Of a stretch of DNA of 64,000 nt, positions 11,937 through 24,038 are shown one piece after another. Numbering within the stretch: the first letter of the stretch is position 1; the number at the start of each line of letters is the position of its first letter. Both the position numbers and the translations under genes were made by a program. Location of the stretch: NCBI GenBank assembly GCA_038373885.1, contig JAWZYV010013152.1, forward strand, positions 682,001 to 746,000, read 5' to 3'. Below the pieces are notes generated by a model. That model made no database searches, was not told the DNA's origin, and saw nothing but the letters and a program-made list of their open reading frames with translations. This stretch comes from Cheiracanthium punctorium. Its lineage: Eukaryota; Arthropoda; Arachnida; Araneae; Cheiracanthiidae.

Positions 11937-12165
11937 CAAATCTCCCCACTTGCTACAAATGTTCTTATTTTAGAAGCTTTCCTCTGTGTATCTCCTCGGG
12001 AGACATTTAATGGTTCAAATAATTTTTCCTCGAAGCTACAAATCTACTTCATGGCATGAAATTACCGAAATTGATAAAGTGGACGGAGGGTACGTCCCTA
12101 GAAAACGGTGGGTGATGGAGCAGAATGGGGTTCATGAGGCTATTTTTTATAAGAATCAGACAGAA
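11937..12165 (+). repeat. Right arm of a 1.2 kb inverted repeat
   Basis: Partner of 11000-11255. It contains a 60-codon open frame at 11986-12168 with the run VPRKRWVMEQNG. The minus-strand arm reads PRKRWVRE in one frame over the same bases. This hints at an ancient coding origin, but the other arm is full of stops and I do not recognise the peptide. Confidence 0.6.
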
Positions 12166-12220
12166 TAGTAATAGTGATAAAAAAGTCGTTTTTTTTTCAG
12201 ACCAGTGTTATTAATACGTA

Positions 12221-12721
12221 AGTGGTTCAAAAAGTAAGGTAACAAGAGCTCTCACCGGTGCACATATTCCCCGAACGACTGAAATTCCATGTCTAGGTGC
12301 AAGAGACGTCCATAGCAATCAAATTCCCCTAGATGGAGTTAGTAGTAGGACCTCGGTTATACGTGGTGTGCTGCATCGCGTCTGATAGAATGCACTGGGA
12401 CATCTTCCCTACGGCTAGGATCTCGCACCCTGGGACTTCCATCTCTCTTTGCCGTTGAAGAAGCACCTGTCAAGACGCATTTCTAAACTTATGTCGCAAT
12501 TCAGGTCACCGTTGATTATGTGGCTCAGCAATCAGGTTCCTGATTCCTTCAACACTTGTTTGGATAAATTAGTATACAGATGGAACTAATGTTTGGCACC
12601 CATGGAGGCTGTGTTAAAAAATAATTTCTACCAAAAGCGTTGCTATGTCGGTATCTCTAAAGTTTCGTCAATAAACGTTTTGGTTAAAAGACTTGTTATC
12701 TTATTTTATGAACCAACCTTG
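12221..12721 (+). mobile_element. Internally deleted mariner element
   Basis: The left end AGTGGTTCAAAAAGTAAGGT continues into AACAAG. The right end, read in reverse, gives GGTTGGTTCATAAAATAAGA then TAACAAG, an imperfect terminal inverted repeat of about 26 bp typical of mariner. TA flanks both sides (12219-12220 and 12722-12723). At 501 bp it is far shorter than the usual 1.3 kb, and only the transposase C-terminus survives. Confidence 0.85.
12430..12620 (+). pseudogene. Mariner transposase C-terminal remnant
   Basis: One frame reads DLAPWDFHLSLPLKKHLSRR, then WLSNQVPDSFNTCLDKLVYR and WN, a stop, and CLAP. This is the end of the mariner DDD catalytic domain: the third Asp in the APxDFHLF block is kept, followed by the KKHL segment and the terminal RWxKC block, where the Lys codon is now TAA. 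The N-terminal helix-turn-helix and the first two Asp are deleted. The stop and the deletion make it a pseudogene. Confidence 0.85.
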
Positions 12722-12723
12722 TA

Positions 12724-15700
12724 ATTTAGGACCTGTCTGTTAAAATACCTGTAAATAAACACATCTTCTAAGTACATATCTTTTGTGGAAAGGCACTTTT
12801 TGTGCAGCGCCTGTAAAAGGACTTCTGAAAGCAATTACTTTTTAACACAATATATATTCTTTGGTCATGAGCATTTATTTGAGGCTATTGTTTCATATTT
12901 TGATTTCCTTAAAGTCTTTTGTTTAGTTCATACGATCGACAGTAGGATTAACAAAATATATTATCGTTTTCTTGATCCAGAATATCAGATTTAAAGTATT
13001 TATAAATGCATAAAATATTAATAAATGACAAATGACTTTCAGCTCTCTTTGTTTAAATTGTACGCATCAGAGAATATCTGTACAGTGTTGAAAACTAATT
13101 TATTCTCATTAATAATTAAAACGAATAATTTCTTTTTTTATACTTCCAAAAACTATGTCATTAAATTCTTTTGTGGGAAAGCGAAAAATACATAAACTTC
13201 ATTGGCGCGTAAAAGCAGAGTTACATATTTGTCCAATTTGTAAAACAAAAGTTTGAAATGTAGTTATTTATCTTATATTTCTATGGCGCATTGTAAATCT
13301 TAAGTATGAATGCAGAATGACGTCAAATTTAATGAATTTGTTTTCAAGTGTTGGAAATAGATACTTACCACTTTGTTTCATCTGTAATTACGAATTACAG
13401 TGTGTCAATAAGTAATGTAGTATATTTTAAAGTAATTAATTGTATTCGTGATTAAATAAGGTATAGTGCTTTGTAAATGATGACATGCGTAGGTGAATAC
13501 TGAAAGTACTTATTGAGATTTTCGTCTTCATTTTTACTACAAAAATTCATTTGCAATCTAGTAGAAAACCATGAGCTTTTTTTATGCTTAAAACTCTACG
13601 AGAAATAAATCCGTCTCGTAATATTTTCATATTATTTTACTGCATGTATGTTGCAACTAATTGTGCAAGAGAGATAAGTCAGCCTGATTAACTGTGTAGT
13701 TTAAAAGAGATTTAAAAAGGAAATTTAAAAGGTTTATTTTACACTATCATTTACGACTGCTGATTTAATCATTGTCTTTATATTATACTAACACACAAAC
13801 TTGCATATATATATATATATATATATAGTATACATAATACGTTTGTGTAATTTTCTTGGAATAACCAGTATAAATATAAGAAAAGAAGAATGAAATTTGA
13901 AACATTTAACTATTACAGTTGATTTCTAAAACTTTAAGTAAAATAATGGAAACAGCGCAGTTTACTGTGGAAAAGAATTTATGTAGAAAGTTAATGACTT
14001 TTTCTCGCTTGCAGCAAACTTTGTATATATTGCGAGAAACTGTTATTTCTTTATGAGTAGAAGAGTAGTCTTTTTTGTAATTTGCAGCATCAGAATTCTT
14101 ATCATAGTGTTTATTAATATACTGTAAAAAATTTATTCAGTTTTAAGACTTCCGAAATTACTTTATTTTCAAATTCAAAGAATTTAGCTGTTTTCAGCAA
14201 AATGCACTTTACTTTTACGCACGAAATGAAGCTTCAAAGCATGGAACTTTACAAGTGTTGAAGCAGAAAAGTTTTAATAGCTAAGAAAAATATTATATTA
14301 TATTATTTTGCATTTTTTGTATTTTACACGAGTTATTTTTTTAATGGAAATTTATTTAAAAAATATCAAGTAAGATGAGAAAATTCCAAAAATATTATAA
14401 GAGATTTCATATTTTTGAGCTCAATTTCGCACCAGGAGGAGAATTAATTTAATAATAGCTAATCGGTTTGTTTATTTGTGATAATGAATATTTAGTTTTT
14501 TACACAGGTTTAATTTTACAGGAAAAGAAAACTATTGAGAAGCAAATATATTTTTACGAACGGCAACGTAAAGTTTTTAAACAATTTCTGTAATATATTA
14601 ACACGTTGAGAAAATAACATTTTATTTGTTACCGTTGAAAAGGGATTAAAAAAACATTCGCATATTTTATTTCTATAATTGGATGAGGTATAGTCTCATT
14701 CTATCGAAATTTTACTGAAAAACGCTTTATGAGCGAGGTGGTGTGGTTATTGAGAAGGTAATTTAAGCTAAAAGGAATATGCTTAACATAAAATAAAGAT
14801 TATTGCTTCATTGTAAAAAAAATCACATTTTTGAATGGTTTCAGTAAATAGTTACAGTTGAGGTATTAAATTATTATTTAATAATTACAGGATAAAAATT
14901 AAAGACAAGTACTCTGCAAAAGAGTATTGAAGAAAATCAGAATCTGCTGCACTGTAAAGAATAACCGTGCATTAACTGAAATTTTTACGGAAATACTTCT
15001 CCATAGCAGGACAATTTCCATATATTAAGGGTAAACTGGAACGTAATTTCTTCTGTAATTTAAAAGGATAAAATTGCTTAAATATATGGATAGAACGCTG
15101 GCGTCCCATTTGCCAGTAAATTTTCTGCATTTTCGTAGGTTTTTTTTCTTTTCTTTTCTTTTTTTTTTACATTGATCAAAAACGCCGCGGAAAAATGGTA
15201 CAACAGTAATACAGTAGAAGAATTACTTAAAATTATTTTCATGGATAATCAACTTAATGAGCATTTTACTGTTAAAAAAAGCAACATGCTCTTACAAATA
15301 GATTTTTTTATAAAGACGTGTATAGTTTTCTATGCAGTACTGTCTGTAAAACAATCTGAATCTTTATTATTAATTTCATTATTATTAATAATTTTCTGCT
15401 TGGAGGCTATATTAGGATGCGATCTGTTATGAAAATTACAGTTATAAATAAAACTTATAAAATTTTGGTCATTTGAGGTACCTTTCATTTGCAATAATAA
15501 CTATGAAAATAGTAGGTGATGTAGCTTTTGCTTTGCGTTTTTAATAACCGATATTAGACTATAAAAAATAATCATTATAGTGTTAATATAATAATTTACA
15601 AAGGCATGTCGAATTTATTTGCTTATTCTGATTATCGAGAGTAGTTTTGTTTTATATACCATTTGCAGCATTTTTTTTATTTGTCGTATTAGAACTTTTG

Positions 15701-16515
15701 GATATCTTAAAATCCACATCTAATATACATAGTTGAGTGCATTACAATCAAAACAGGTAAAGGGCATCACTGAACGATATTAAACTTTTAAGATTTATCG
15801 AATCACGGTACAATGAAACAGTGTTTCAATAACGTGAAATGAAATTCCTCTGCCAAAAAAAGAAAACTTGCATAACTCTCACAGAGAGCAACAAAGAAAT
15901 TTGGCCTTTTGTAAGCCTCGCACGTTTCAGAAAATTTCATTCTAGCCATTTGTTACGCGAGAAATGGATAAACAAAAAATTCGCTAGGTTATATAAATTG
16001 TACAAATAAGTCACACATGTGCGACTCTGGATGGTATAATATATTCAGTAACAAAACATAAACAGTTTGCAGCTTGAATTATTTTTAGAAAAATCGTATG
16101 TTCAAAAGCCAAGTTAAATTTACAATTCTCTATCGTATTTAACCTTTTAAAATAATGAAAATCGTCCTTAGAAAAATATTTTTTTTATTCACGTAAGATT
16201 ATCTCTATGTATACCTAAATTAGGAGTGAGTAGAAAATAAATTTACAGTTATATCCGAGTACATAATAAATATAGTGGCAATTTTTCATTTAAAGTCATG
16301 TAATATAGATATTTTTAAACTAATTTGATATACCTTCTTATCCTATTTCAGTTCCGTTTTTCTTATAATTGCAAATGTAATTGGATGTATGCAAAATCTA
16401 AAACTTACATATATGCTCCGCTTGTAATGTTTTCTAAATACGTTGTATTATCAAATTATAAATTGCCATTGCAATAAAATCTCCGCTCATGAGCTTTGGA
16501 AAAGAGTATATTTAA
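12724..16515. other. Long anonymous AT-rich stretch
   Basis: About 3.8 kb with no gene, RNA gene or bounded transposon visible. It holds poly-T and poly-A runs and a (TA)n tract at 13805-13828. Short frames, such as the 86-codon one at 15172-15432, are AT-driven and unrecognised. Confidence 0.4.
13805..13828. repeat. (AT)n microsatellite
   Basis: Uninterrupted AT dinucleotide run of about 12 units. Confidence 0.9.
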
Positions 16516-16519
16516 TTAA

Positions 16520-16795
16520 CCCATTCGTGCCTGGATATTTTTGCGACTTTCTTCGATTTTTGCTAACACCAGCAGTAATTGATAAATTTCTGATGTCAAC
16601 CTTTTGAACAAGGGATGATTTCATTTAAAATCATTATGTATAAAAATTGAAACGTCAACATCCTACTTGGCCATATTAAAATATTTTGTGGAATTGAAGT
16701 TCAATACTCGCGAATAAAGGCTAGGAAAAATAAATAACGTTTTCGACTACTAGCGAAAATGCCGTCCCAAAAAAGGGACGCTAGGCATAAATGGG
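16520..16795. mobile_element. TTAA-target MITE (CCCATTCGTGCC ends)
   Basis: A 276 bp element with CCCATTCGTGCC at the left and its imperfect inverse GGCATAAATGGG at the right. The left flank is TTAA (16516-16519) and the right flank TTAT (16796-16799), consistent with a TTAA target with one mutation. TTAA plus CCC-type ends fits piggyBac-like elements. Just inside the right end GTCCCAAAAAAGGGAC can form a hairpin. No transposase. A matching right end occurs at about 28195-28215. Confidence 0.7.
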
Positions 16796-16799
16796 TTAT

Positions 16800-18177
16800 T
16801 AGAATTACATTTAAAGGTTTATGATTAAATTTTATTGCAAATGCTCTATTAGTAATATGACGATCGTATTGTAGTGCTAAATTAAAGGAATATTCTTTAA
16901 ATGCAATGGCTTACTATGTTATAACTGTTGCAGGTAGTATTTCGGTATTTCACTTCATGATACTTACACCTATATCCCTTTCCTATTACTGAAATACCAA
17001 CTACAAAGAACTTTTCGTGAAACTGTATTATTTGTAAATACAGGGATCAGAAATCTAGTTACGAGAACATCAGTTGAAACAGTCGGAGGATGAAATAGTG
17101 AAAGAATTAAATAAGATATGCTGTCGAAAGAATATTTAGAAACACCACATGTTAAAGAAGAAAATTAGATTCTTCCTTGAGAAAATAGCTTTTTGAAGTT
17201 GGGTATTTTGGGGTCTTCAGATTTGTGAGATCTGTGTAGTGTTAAAACTATTTATCTAAACATGTACTATATATTCAAACATGCTTGTTACGCTACTATG
17301 CAAGTTTGTCACATTCACTAATTTATCTGCCATATATTCATTACCCAGGGCACGGCCGTCATGTTCAAGTCAGCAGTTGTTTTTAAGATCAAGTTGCGCC
17401 TTTTTTGGGGATTCCTTTCACGACTTAGATCTTCATCAGAAGGGTGATTTTTCAATATTGGAGCTATCTGAAAACTACAAATGACCACCTGTTGGACTTT
17501 AGGAGCCATGGATTCCGTGTAACGGTTGTCATCTGGAATAATTAAGCAATCGATCCATCCCGACCACTACTCAGACACTTTAATCAATGACCGTTCTGTT
17601 AATTATAATTATAAGACCTTCTTTGTACATTAGATATGTTTGAAATTTGAAATTTTTTACGCTTCAAAATTAATTATATTATAATGTGAGAGCACTGGCA
17701 AAACATTTCAATTCACTTGCGGAATCGTCTGAATTTTTAGTATTATTAAAATAATATAATATAACAAAAATAAAATAAGTAATACTATTATTATTGTTTT
17801 CCTATTTAGCACACAATATGCTTGTTCTAGGTAAGAAACTATTTCTACGTGTTCATAAATGGGACTGCTGAGCAGCATAACTACGAAAGTCGATGCCATT
17901 TTAAGAACACTTTCTAACGCGTAGTCCGAGATTTCTGGAAAGCTTTTCCGTAGCAGTATTTCTTTCTCTTTTCGTGTAGTTTCAAACTTCGACACAATTT
18001 AAATAATGTCACTGCGTAATATCATCTGCAATGTTTTTTTAATTAAAATTATTACTTTTGAATCTAGCTCATGGATTAATATTTAAGGATAGACATCATC
18101 TACTGGGAGGAAGCTATCAAAATGGTTCCGATTTTTTCCGCACTAGACGTCGCTGCCTCTGCTAGGAGGATAAAAAT
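16800..18177. other. AT-rich stretch with an unrecognised GC-richer patch
   Basis: A patch at about 17330-17580 is richer in GC than its surroundings. Its minus strand carries a 63-codon open frame (17318-17509) that I do not recognise. A run at 17550-17580 resembles 1795-1830, suggesting an old dispersed repeat. The remainder shows nothing supportable; a 95-codon minus-strand frame at 17708-17995 is unrecognised. Confidence 0.35.
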
Positions 18178-18185
18178 GTTGCCAC

Positions 18186-18358
18186 TAGTGGCGTAGCCAG
18201 AAATATTTCATTGGGGGTGGGGAGGTTACGACTACTGCAACTCACATACATGTATACTTGTGTGATAAGGGAGTGAAGAATATACATTTTGTATGGCAAA
18301 AAATTCCTCATGGGGGAGTTGTGACCCTCTATCCCCCTCCCCCCTGGCTACACCGCTG
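18186..18358. mobile_element. hAT-like MITE with perfect 8 bp target duplication
   Basis: 173 bp element with ends TAGTGGCGTAGCCAG and, inverted, CAGCGGTGTAGCCAG (12 of 15 identical). It is flanked on both sides by the same 8 bp, GTTGCCAC (18178-18185 and 18359-18366). An 8 bp duplication with AGTGGCGTAGCCAG ends is characteristic of hAT elements. The interior is G-rich near the left end and C-rich near the right, as in many hAT MITEs. The intact duplication suggests a comparatively recent insertion. Confidence 0.9.
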
Positions 18359-18366
18359 GTTGCCAC

Positions 18367-19685
18367 ACATACGAAAAAGAAATAATGCAAAATATCTAGA
18401 ATGTAGTAATTGAATTACTAGTCCAAGAATTTTTAATGCTCTTTTATAAAGCGTCATTAAGTAATTGCTCTATTTGTTTCATGTAAAATATTTTTATTTT
18501 CATATTATGTATATTTATCAAGTCTAAGAACTCAAGTTTATTTGAATTTAATAGCTTAAGTGTCAACAGTAAGCTCTGTTACTACGGCTACTGTAATGTT
18601 AAAACATAATGTGGAGTTAGTTATCTATTTTAAATGGTTAAGATGCAATCTATTGGGTGTACTTTTCATTGACACAAATAAGAATTATTTTGCTGCCAGA
18701 AAATTGCTTTCTATATATACAGATACAAATATTGTAAAAATCCAAAGCGGAGAAAGCACCTTTGGGTATCTGACTATTTGAAATTATTTCCTTACTATTA
18801 TCATGCCTATCTTTGCATTATGATCCATTATCAAATGTTTCAAACTCACTGATCACATAACACAAATTCACTACAATTTTATATTTCAGATTCTTTTGAA
18901 AATTATCTATTTTAGATTAAACCATGGAACGTCACAAATCTGCATGAAACACAATCTCGCATGCAGTAGATTAGAATCCAATTCACGTTTCAAACAAAAT
19001 GTCGCCGCCTCTACAAATGTATACGTAAAAATACTTTTTTTTTCTACTCTATGGTTTGTCTGCACGCGTGATATTAGGACAGTCATACACATGATATATT
19101 ACTTTGGATCATCCCCCATAATACATTCTCACATAAATGCAGTTTTTCAAAATTTCTCTTATTTATAGGCCGACATTTTAAACTAATAAATGAACTTGCG
19201 TCGGCAATTTATTTGATATAAATTGAAGAAACTTTTTGGAGCAAATGAGCATTTTATGAATGTTTATCTGTACTTCCTTTTTTTTTTCGGATGATTAACG
19301 ATTTCTGCAGATGTTCTGAATACTTTCCCTGCAGTGCCTGTTGTAAAGACGCAAATAAAAAGAAGCGAAGTTAATTGAACGTGAAATATACAGATCATTT
19401 AAAATCTAAAGAGAAGTGCATTTAAAAAAAGAGATAAAATCCATCTCGACACTGCTATGATAAAATCGAGTTGCTGATATTTAAGGCATTTGACGTGCGT
19501 GAAAGATAAACGCATTCGGAATAAATGCTTAAGAGATATTTCTTAAATGTTTGGTCCATGAATCATAAAACTACATAAGAGTGCAGTAGTAAAACTATAA
19601 AATAATTCTTTTACGGAAAAATGATGTTTTGGAAAACATTAATTGAAATTTTTGCTTTTTGATCTTGTTGTTGCTAATGCCCCCT
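18367..19685. other. Anonymous AT-rich sequence
   Basis: No gene seen. Two overlapping short frames on opposite strands around 18896-19168 are unrecognised. Confidence 0.4.
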
Positions 19686-19689
19686 GGCA

Positions 19690-20065
19690 ATCGCGGAACG
19701 AGGCCAGATTCTCCATGTAGGACGACGATGGGCGAAAGGGAACGCCTTCCATTCTATTGAGCCTCAGTGGGAGGAAGTACGCCTTTGCTCGTTGTCTCCT
19801 AATTTTGAACTAATTCCAGATGAGAGACCTAGCACCTGAAATCGGCACCCACAGAGGTATCGTCCAAAGATGGAGGACATTGGAGCCACAAATATATTTT
19901 ACGTGCAGAAGCTCCCATTAGCGCACACGATCCAGCCGAGCCCATCGACACCAGCCCAGCCAAGAGAGGTTTTCACCCTCCCAAGCGCTGTCCAACCCGG
20001 TGATGCTTCACTTTCCGTGTTCTTATTTGAACGGAGCTCAGCAACTAGGCTATTGCGGGACGCTT
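19690..20065 (-). repeat. SINE-like repeat, family C (copy 1)
   Basis: On the minus strand this GC-richer block matches 52495-52870. Shared signatures are GGGAGGGTGA followed by AACCTCTCT, GCACGTAAAAT, CAGGTGCTAGGTCTCTCATC, and GTTCAAAAT followed by AGGAGAC. The spacing of these blocks agrees between the copies. A related but more distant core (GTGCATATGGACGTTAAATC) is in the SINE at 46180. I infer a tRNA-derived SINE from that relation; no clean tRNA head is readable here. A 66-codon frame on the other strand is a by-product. Confidence 0.6.
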
Positions 20066-20069
20066 TTTG

Positions 20070-21386
20070 AAGTAATAAAATGGATTGTTTTATTCTCAGG
20101 AATGGCGTTGAATTTTAATAAATATGAGTAATCTGGCGTCTAACAGGAAAGTTTGCATTGAGAGAGATATGGAAAACGAAGTACCTTACAAGCTGATAGA
20201 GAGTCCTCCATTTTGTATAATAATAAACTCTGACCACAATAAGGCTAAGAAAAGATATTTAACATGTCGCAACATGTTAAACGTGCGTTTCTATAATCGC
20301 GAGTGCTCAAACTCATGACAATAAACCACGAAAGAAAATATGTTGGAAACTTCTACCATTTTCGACACAGAATTGCCACTTTTCTGTTTGCCTCAAGGTA
20401 ACATTTTAATCAATCTTATTATGTAACGCATAGCCACTTTACTGTTCCAAGTACATTACTGTGTGCTTTTCAGGGGTTTTTTTCTTTGTTTTAACGCCAT
20501 TACTCAGTCTTATGGTTATGGATTTTTCAAAATATAATTTCGTGTGTATGTAAGAACAAGCAATTGTGTGAGTAAAAACGCCGTGAAAATCCGTTCTTTA
20601 CAATTCAGAGAAAAAGGAGGTATTAACTACAATGCTATCATTGAATACACAAAAAAAAGGTTTTTGCAGTGTGTTGTTGAAAACAGAATCATAAATCTGT
20701 GTATCAACAATGTGGGGTAAAGTGCCCTTTTCGGCATTTGACACAATAGTCCTATTTAGAACATTAAAAAAAACATCACTGGCAAAACTTTGTCAGGAAT
20801 TAAAATGTCTGCTGGAAGGGGAGAATTGTTTTTATACTCGGTGAAAGTATTCTACTAAGTCATTGTCGCCAAGAAAAAACGCCGCTATTATGAGAAAAAA
20901 AATAAAAGCATGGAAGCGTCGCTTTCATCACCAGAAGCAAACGAAATCTGTGACACAAATAATGTACTTTCGGTTTTTAATAGATTATGGCCGATGTTAA
21001 AACAGTTTAAAAACTTATAAATGAGAAGAACATTTAACGTTGTAAATCTATTTTCATGCAAACTGGTTGTGCCTTTATATTCAGAAGGCTTTTAATAAAT
21101 ATTTACACGAAATTTCGGATATATTCCAACTTGAAAATTAGTATTGTCTTGATGAAAACCTGATATTAGATTTATTATCAAAGCAATAGAGGTGCCACAA
21201 AACCAGCATAAACGTTTTACTAAAACATTTTCTGTTAGGACGTCAATTACATCTTTAACATATTAGGTTTGGGAAAACTATGACTAAATCATTAGTTATT
21301 GATCTAAAATTAAGGCATGCTAACATGAAAAGCTGCATTATCGATATAAAGTTTCTCCCTCTCTCTCTCTCTGTCGCATGTGTGTA
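20070..21386. other. Anonymous AT-rich sequence
   Basis: No gene seen. A (CT)n run lies at 21359-21373. The segment GTGCCCTTTTCGGCATTTGA near 20720 weakly resembles the end of the 24039-24463 family but has no partner end. Confidence 0.35.
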
Positions 21387-21816
21387 CAGTGTCGTTAAAG
21401 TAAAATTTCCTCTATAAACTGGTACTTACATATAAAAAGGTTGAACGGATTGTAACCAAATTCGGTGAATAAATGGGAGTGGTCAAGGAATTTCGAAAAA
21501 CATTTTAATTAAAAAAATTTCCACTAATTTGAATGCTTGCAATTTGCATGGAAAAACAGCAAATGTAACAATAGAAATGAGTAATTTGAAATGCACGAAC
21601 TATTTCAACATACATTCGATACTTTTTTAGCATTCATCAACTAGTTTGGGTCAATTTTTGAGCTGTTCACCATGAAAAGCGCCACCTAGTGAACACATTT
21701 CGAACTAAACTTTTTAAAAACCTCCCTGTCAAGGCCATATGCCAAATTTGGTCGTTACCCGTTTGAGCTGCAGAATGCTGTTTATTGGGGAAATTTAATA
21801 TAAAGACGCCCATACG
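21387..21816. mobile_element. Mariner-type MITE, family shared with 48637-49092
   Basis: Read in reverse this segment aligns with 48637-49092 over most of its length. Shared landmarks are GTAACCAAATTCGGT versus GTAGCCAAATTTGGT, then AATTTCGAAAAACATTTT, GCGCCACCTAGTG, and GGGGAAATTTAAT near the end. TA lies next to both ends (21385-21386 and 21817-21818). The ends (CAGTGTCGTTAAAG on the left) are diverged from the CAGGGTGG consensus. It is older than the 48.6 kb copy. Confidence 0.6.
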
Positions 21817-22454
21817 TATAAATGACTTTTTAATAAATACTTCACTGCAGTATGTTCGATAAATACAGTGTGTCCATAATCAAATTTCACCCAATCAGAG
21901 CAGTGTACAGCAAAAACCAATGGTCAGAATACTGCCAAATGTGCTGGGACCTCAATGCGATATGGGGATACATTTGCGTATAAAAAAAATAGTTCAAAAA
22001 ATCACCACCAGTCGGCGTTTCACAACGTTTTAGTAGAGACTGAATTGGTTAGACTGAATAAAACAGAAAAAATAATCATTCTCAATCGAATAAAAGTATG
22101 AAGACGTTGTGAAGCACATGTTTAATACCACTGCACGATGAGAGGATTCGCATATCAGCAACTAAAGCATTATAACATTCTGCTTCTAAGGGATAACGTT
22201 GACCACGTACTAAGTGCCCCGTATAATAAAGTGACCAAAACTTTGTGCCTTATTAATGACGAACGCCTTCTCGGCAAATCCCAGCCCTAGAAAGAAAAGG
22301 GATAGGCTTTACCTATCCTTTATTCCTTTTCTGAAAAGAAAAAGTGATTTTGTTATAAAACTCAATTAAGTTAGGCACATTGTAGAGATACCCAATATAT
22401 TTATGATTTACTAAAACGACAGTAAGACTTCAAATGTCCATTGAAACGTCATTC
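21817..22454. other. Unassigned sequence with a possible element end
   Basis: The run TACAGTGTGTCCATAATCAA at 21867-21886 looks like another mariner-family end, but I could not find its partner. A short inverted repeat (TTTCACAACGTTTTA near 22017 and AAGACGTTGTGAAG near 22100) lies within. No gene. Confidence 0.3.
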
Positions 22455-22690
22455 GATTCCACTGAGCCGAACATGTTATGTAGTGGTTGGAGAGCCATTC
22501 TACCACACCACGGGTCCGGGTTCAATTCCCGGCACGGGCTTGATTGTCATTCCGTCCGTCCCTTCATAGGAGGCAACGATGGTACCCCTATTAGGTTCCC
22601 CAATAATAAAGAGACCAGTGATTCCGGTCTTCGCAGTGGCCTATACGACAAGAGCCCGCCATTAGAAAAACAAATATTCCATTGAACAAC
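22455..22690 (+). repeat. tRNA-derived SINE, family B (copy 1)
   Basis: The head is clearly tRNA-like. TAGTGGTTGGAGAGC is an A-box-like segment, and the T arm is CCGGG-TTCAATT-CCCGG (22516-22532), a perfect 5 bp stem containing the B box GGTTCAATTCC. The body continues CGTCCGTCCCTTCATAGGAG and AATAATAAAGAGACCAGTGA, ending GCCCGCCATTAGAAAAA, an A-rich tail. The body matches the second half of the composite at 57226-57625. Pol III promoter boxes are largely intact. The anticodon stem cannot be formed convincingly, so this is not a functional tRNA gene. Confidence 0.8.
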
Positions 22691-24036
22691 ATTTTTTTTA
22701 ATATAATGCATCTCATAGGTACAAGAAACGATCCTTCTTAACGTGAGGCAGAGTATAAGGTATAAAAATATGATAAACAATAATCATTCAAATATTGGTC
22801 GGACACAAAATATGTTAAAACTTCATAAAAATATCGACCGCGTTTCGATGAGCTACCAAAAAAGTACATATAATTAAAAGTTTTATAGAATACATACTTA
22901 GAAATCCGTTTGTGCTGAGCAAAAGTTCACTTTACAGAAGCATCTAAGACATTTAAAGTCATTTTTATTTTTCTAATACTTTTATGTATATATAAAAAAA
23001 TATATACATTGGCTTATGTCTAATTACAACAACAAAAAAAAAAAAAAAAAAAAAAAAAGGAAGATGTTTTTTCAACAAATCTTATAAATTCATGAGAGTT
23101 GTAACTTTTTTTCTTTAAATGTCGTTAACATTTTATTGAAAAATTTCACTTTTCCTAGCTTTTGAACACTTATCCATTACTTTTTTCTTTCTCTTTCAAA
23201 TTAAAGTAGTATTATAACATCGCTTTTTTTTCCCTTCACGTTATTATTATTTCAAGATTTCTTTTCTTTAAATGTCAAATAAAACTTTCACAGAAAAATG
23301 AATGCTATTTTTTCACCAGTTTTCTTTTGTTTCCTTCTATTTGAGGTATTACTTACTTTGTTTCAATGTAATTCAATGCATTTTCCCCTTTTTTAGAAAG
23401 AAATAAAACGTCCTTTTAACAGTACGTTTCATGAAGGCGCTTCTTTTTAATGCATTTCTCCATGTTTTGACACAGATCAAGAAAGAAGTTTATTTGTTGA
23501 ACTCTTTATACCTCTGGAGTTTATTGTTTGTGTTTCTTGAAAGTTGAGTCTTTTGAATATTTTAATCAGCAAAATTTCATGAGAAATGTATGTATTTCAG
23601 AGCTATTGTAATAGCATGTATTCTCTAATTAATGCAAACACAAAACTTAATACAGGATAAAAATTATTTTACCATGAATTATTTAATTCGTTTAAAGTGT
23701 TTTCAATCTTATTCATTAAAAAACTGCGCTGGTAATAAATAATTAAATGTTATTTTTAAGAATGTATTTAAAGGTGACAAAACCTGCATTTTTACTATTT
23801 TTTTCATCTATATTAATCAAATAAAGCGATAAAGTTCGTTCATTTGAACAGGGTAATCTCAGGAACTACTGGTTCGATTTGCAAAATTCTTTCTGCGTTA
23901 AATGGCACTTTTAATGTGAAAGGCTTGAGGTTATGTAACATCAAGATACGGCAATTATATGCCCGTGTATCATAGGAAAAAGCAATATTTACGCCTTCAC
24001 AATAATATTTTCAACTTAAAGCATGCAAATTTGAAA
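22691..24036. other. AT-rich sequence with a poly(A) tract and a repeat fragment
   Basis: A 25-base poly(A) run lies at 23034-23058. At about 23850-23960 the text GGTAATCTCAGGAACTACTG then GTTCGATTTG resembles the body of the ACTAGCTG-type arthropod repeat noted at 5146. Nothing else is supportable. Confidence 0.4.
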
Positions 24037-24038
24037 TA

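Noticed and set aside
16931..17005. Short fold-back around GGTATTTCA
   Set aside because: The inverted match is broken by a 5-base gap and has no flanking duplication; too weak to call an element.
22480..22540. Functional tRNA gene on the plus strand
   Set aside because: The T arm is perfect, but the anticodon and acceptor stems do not fold, and a SINE body follows directly.
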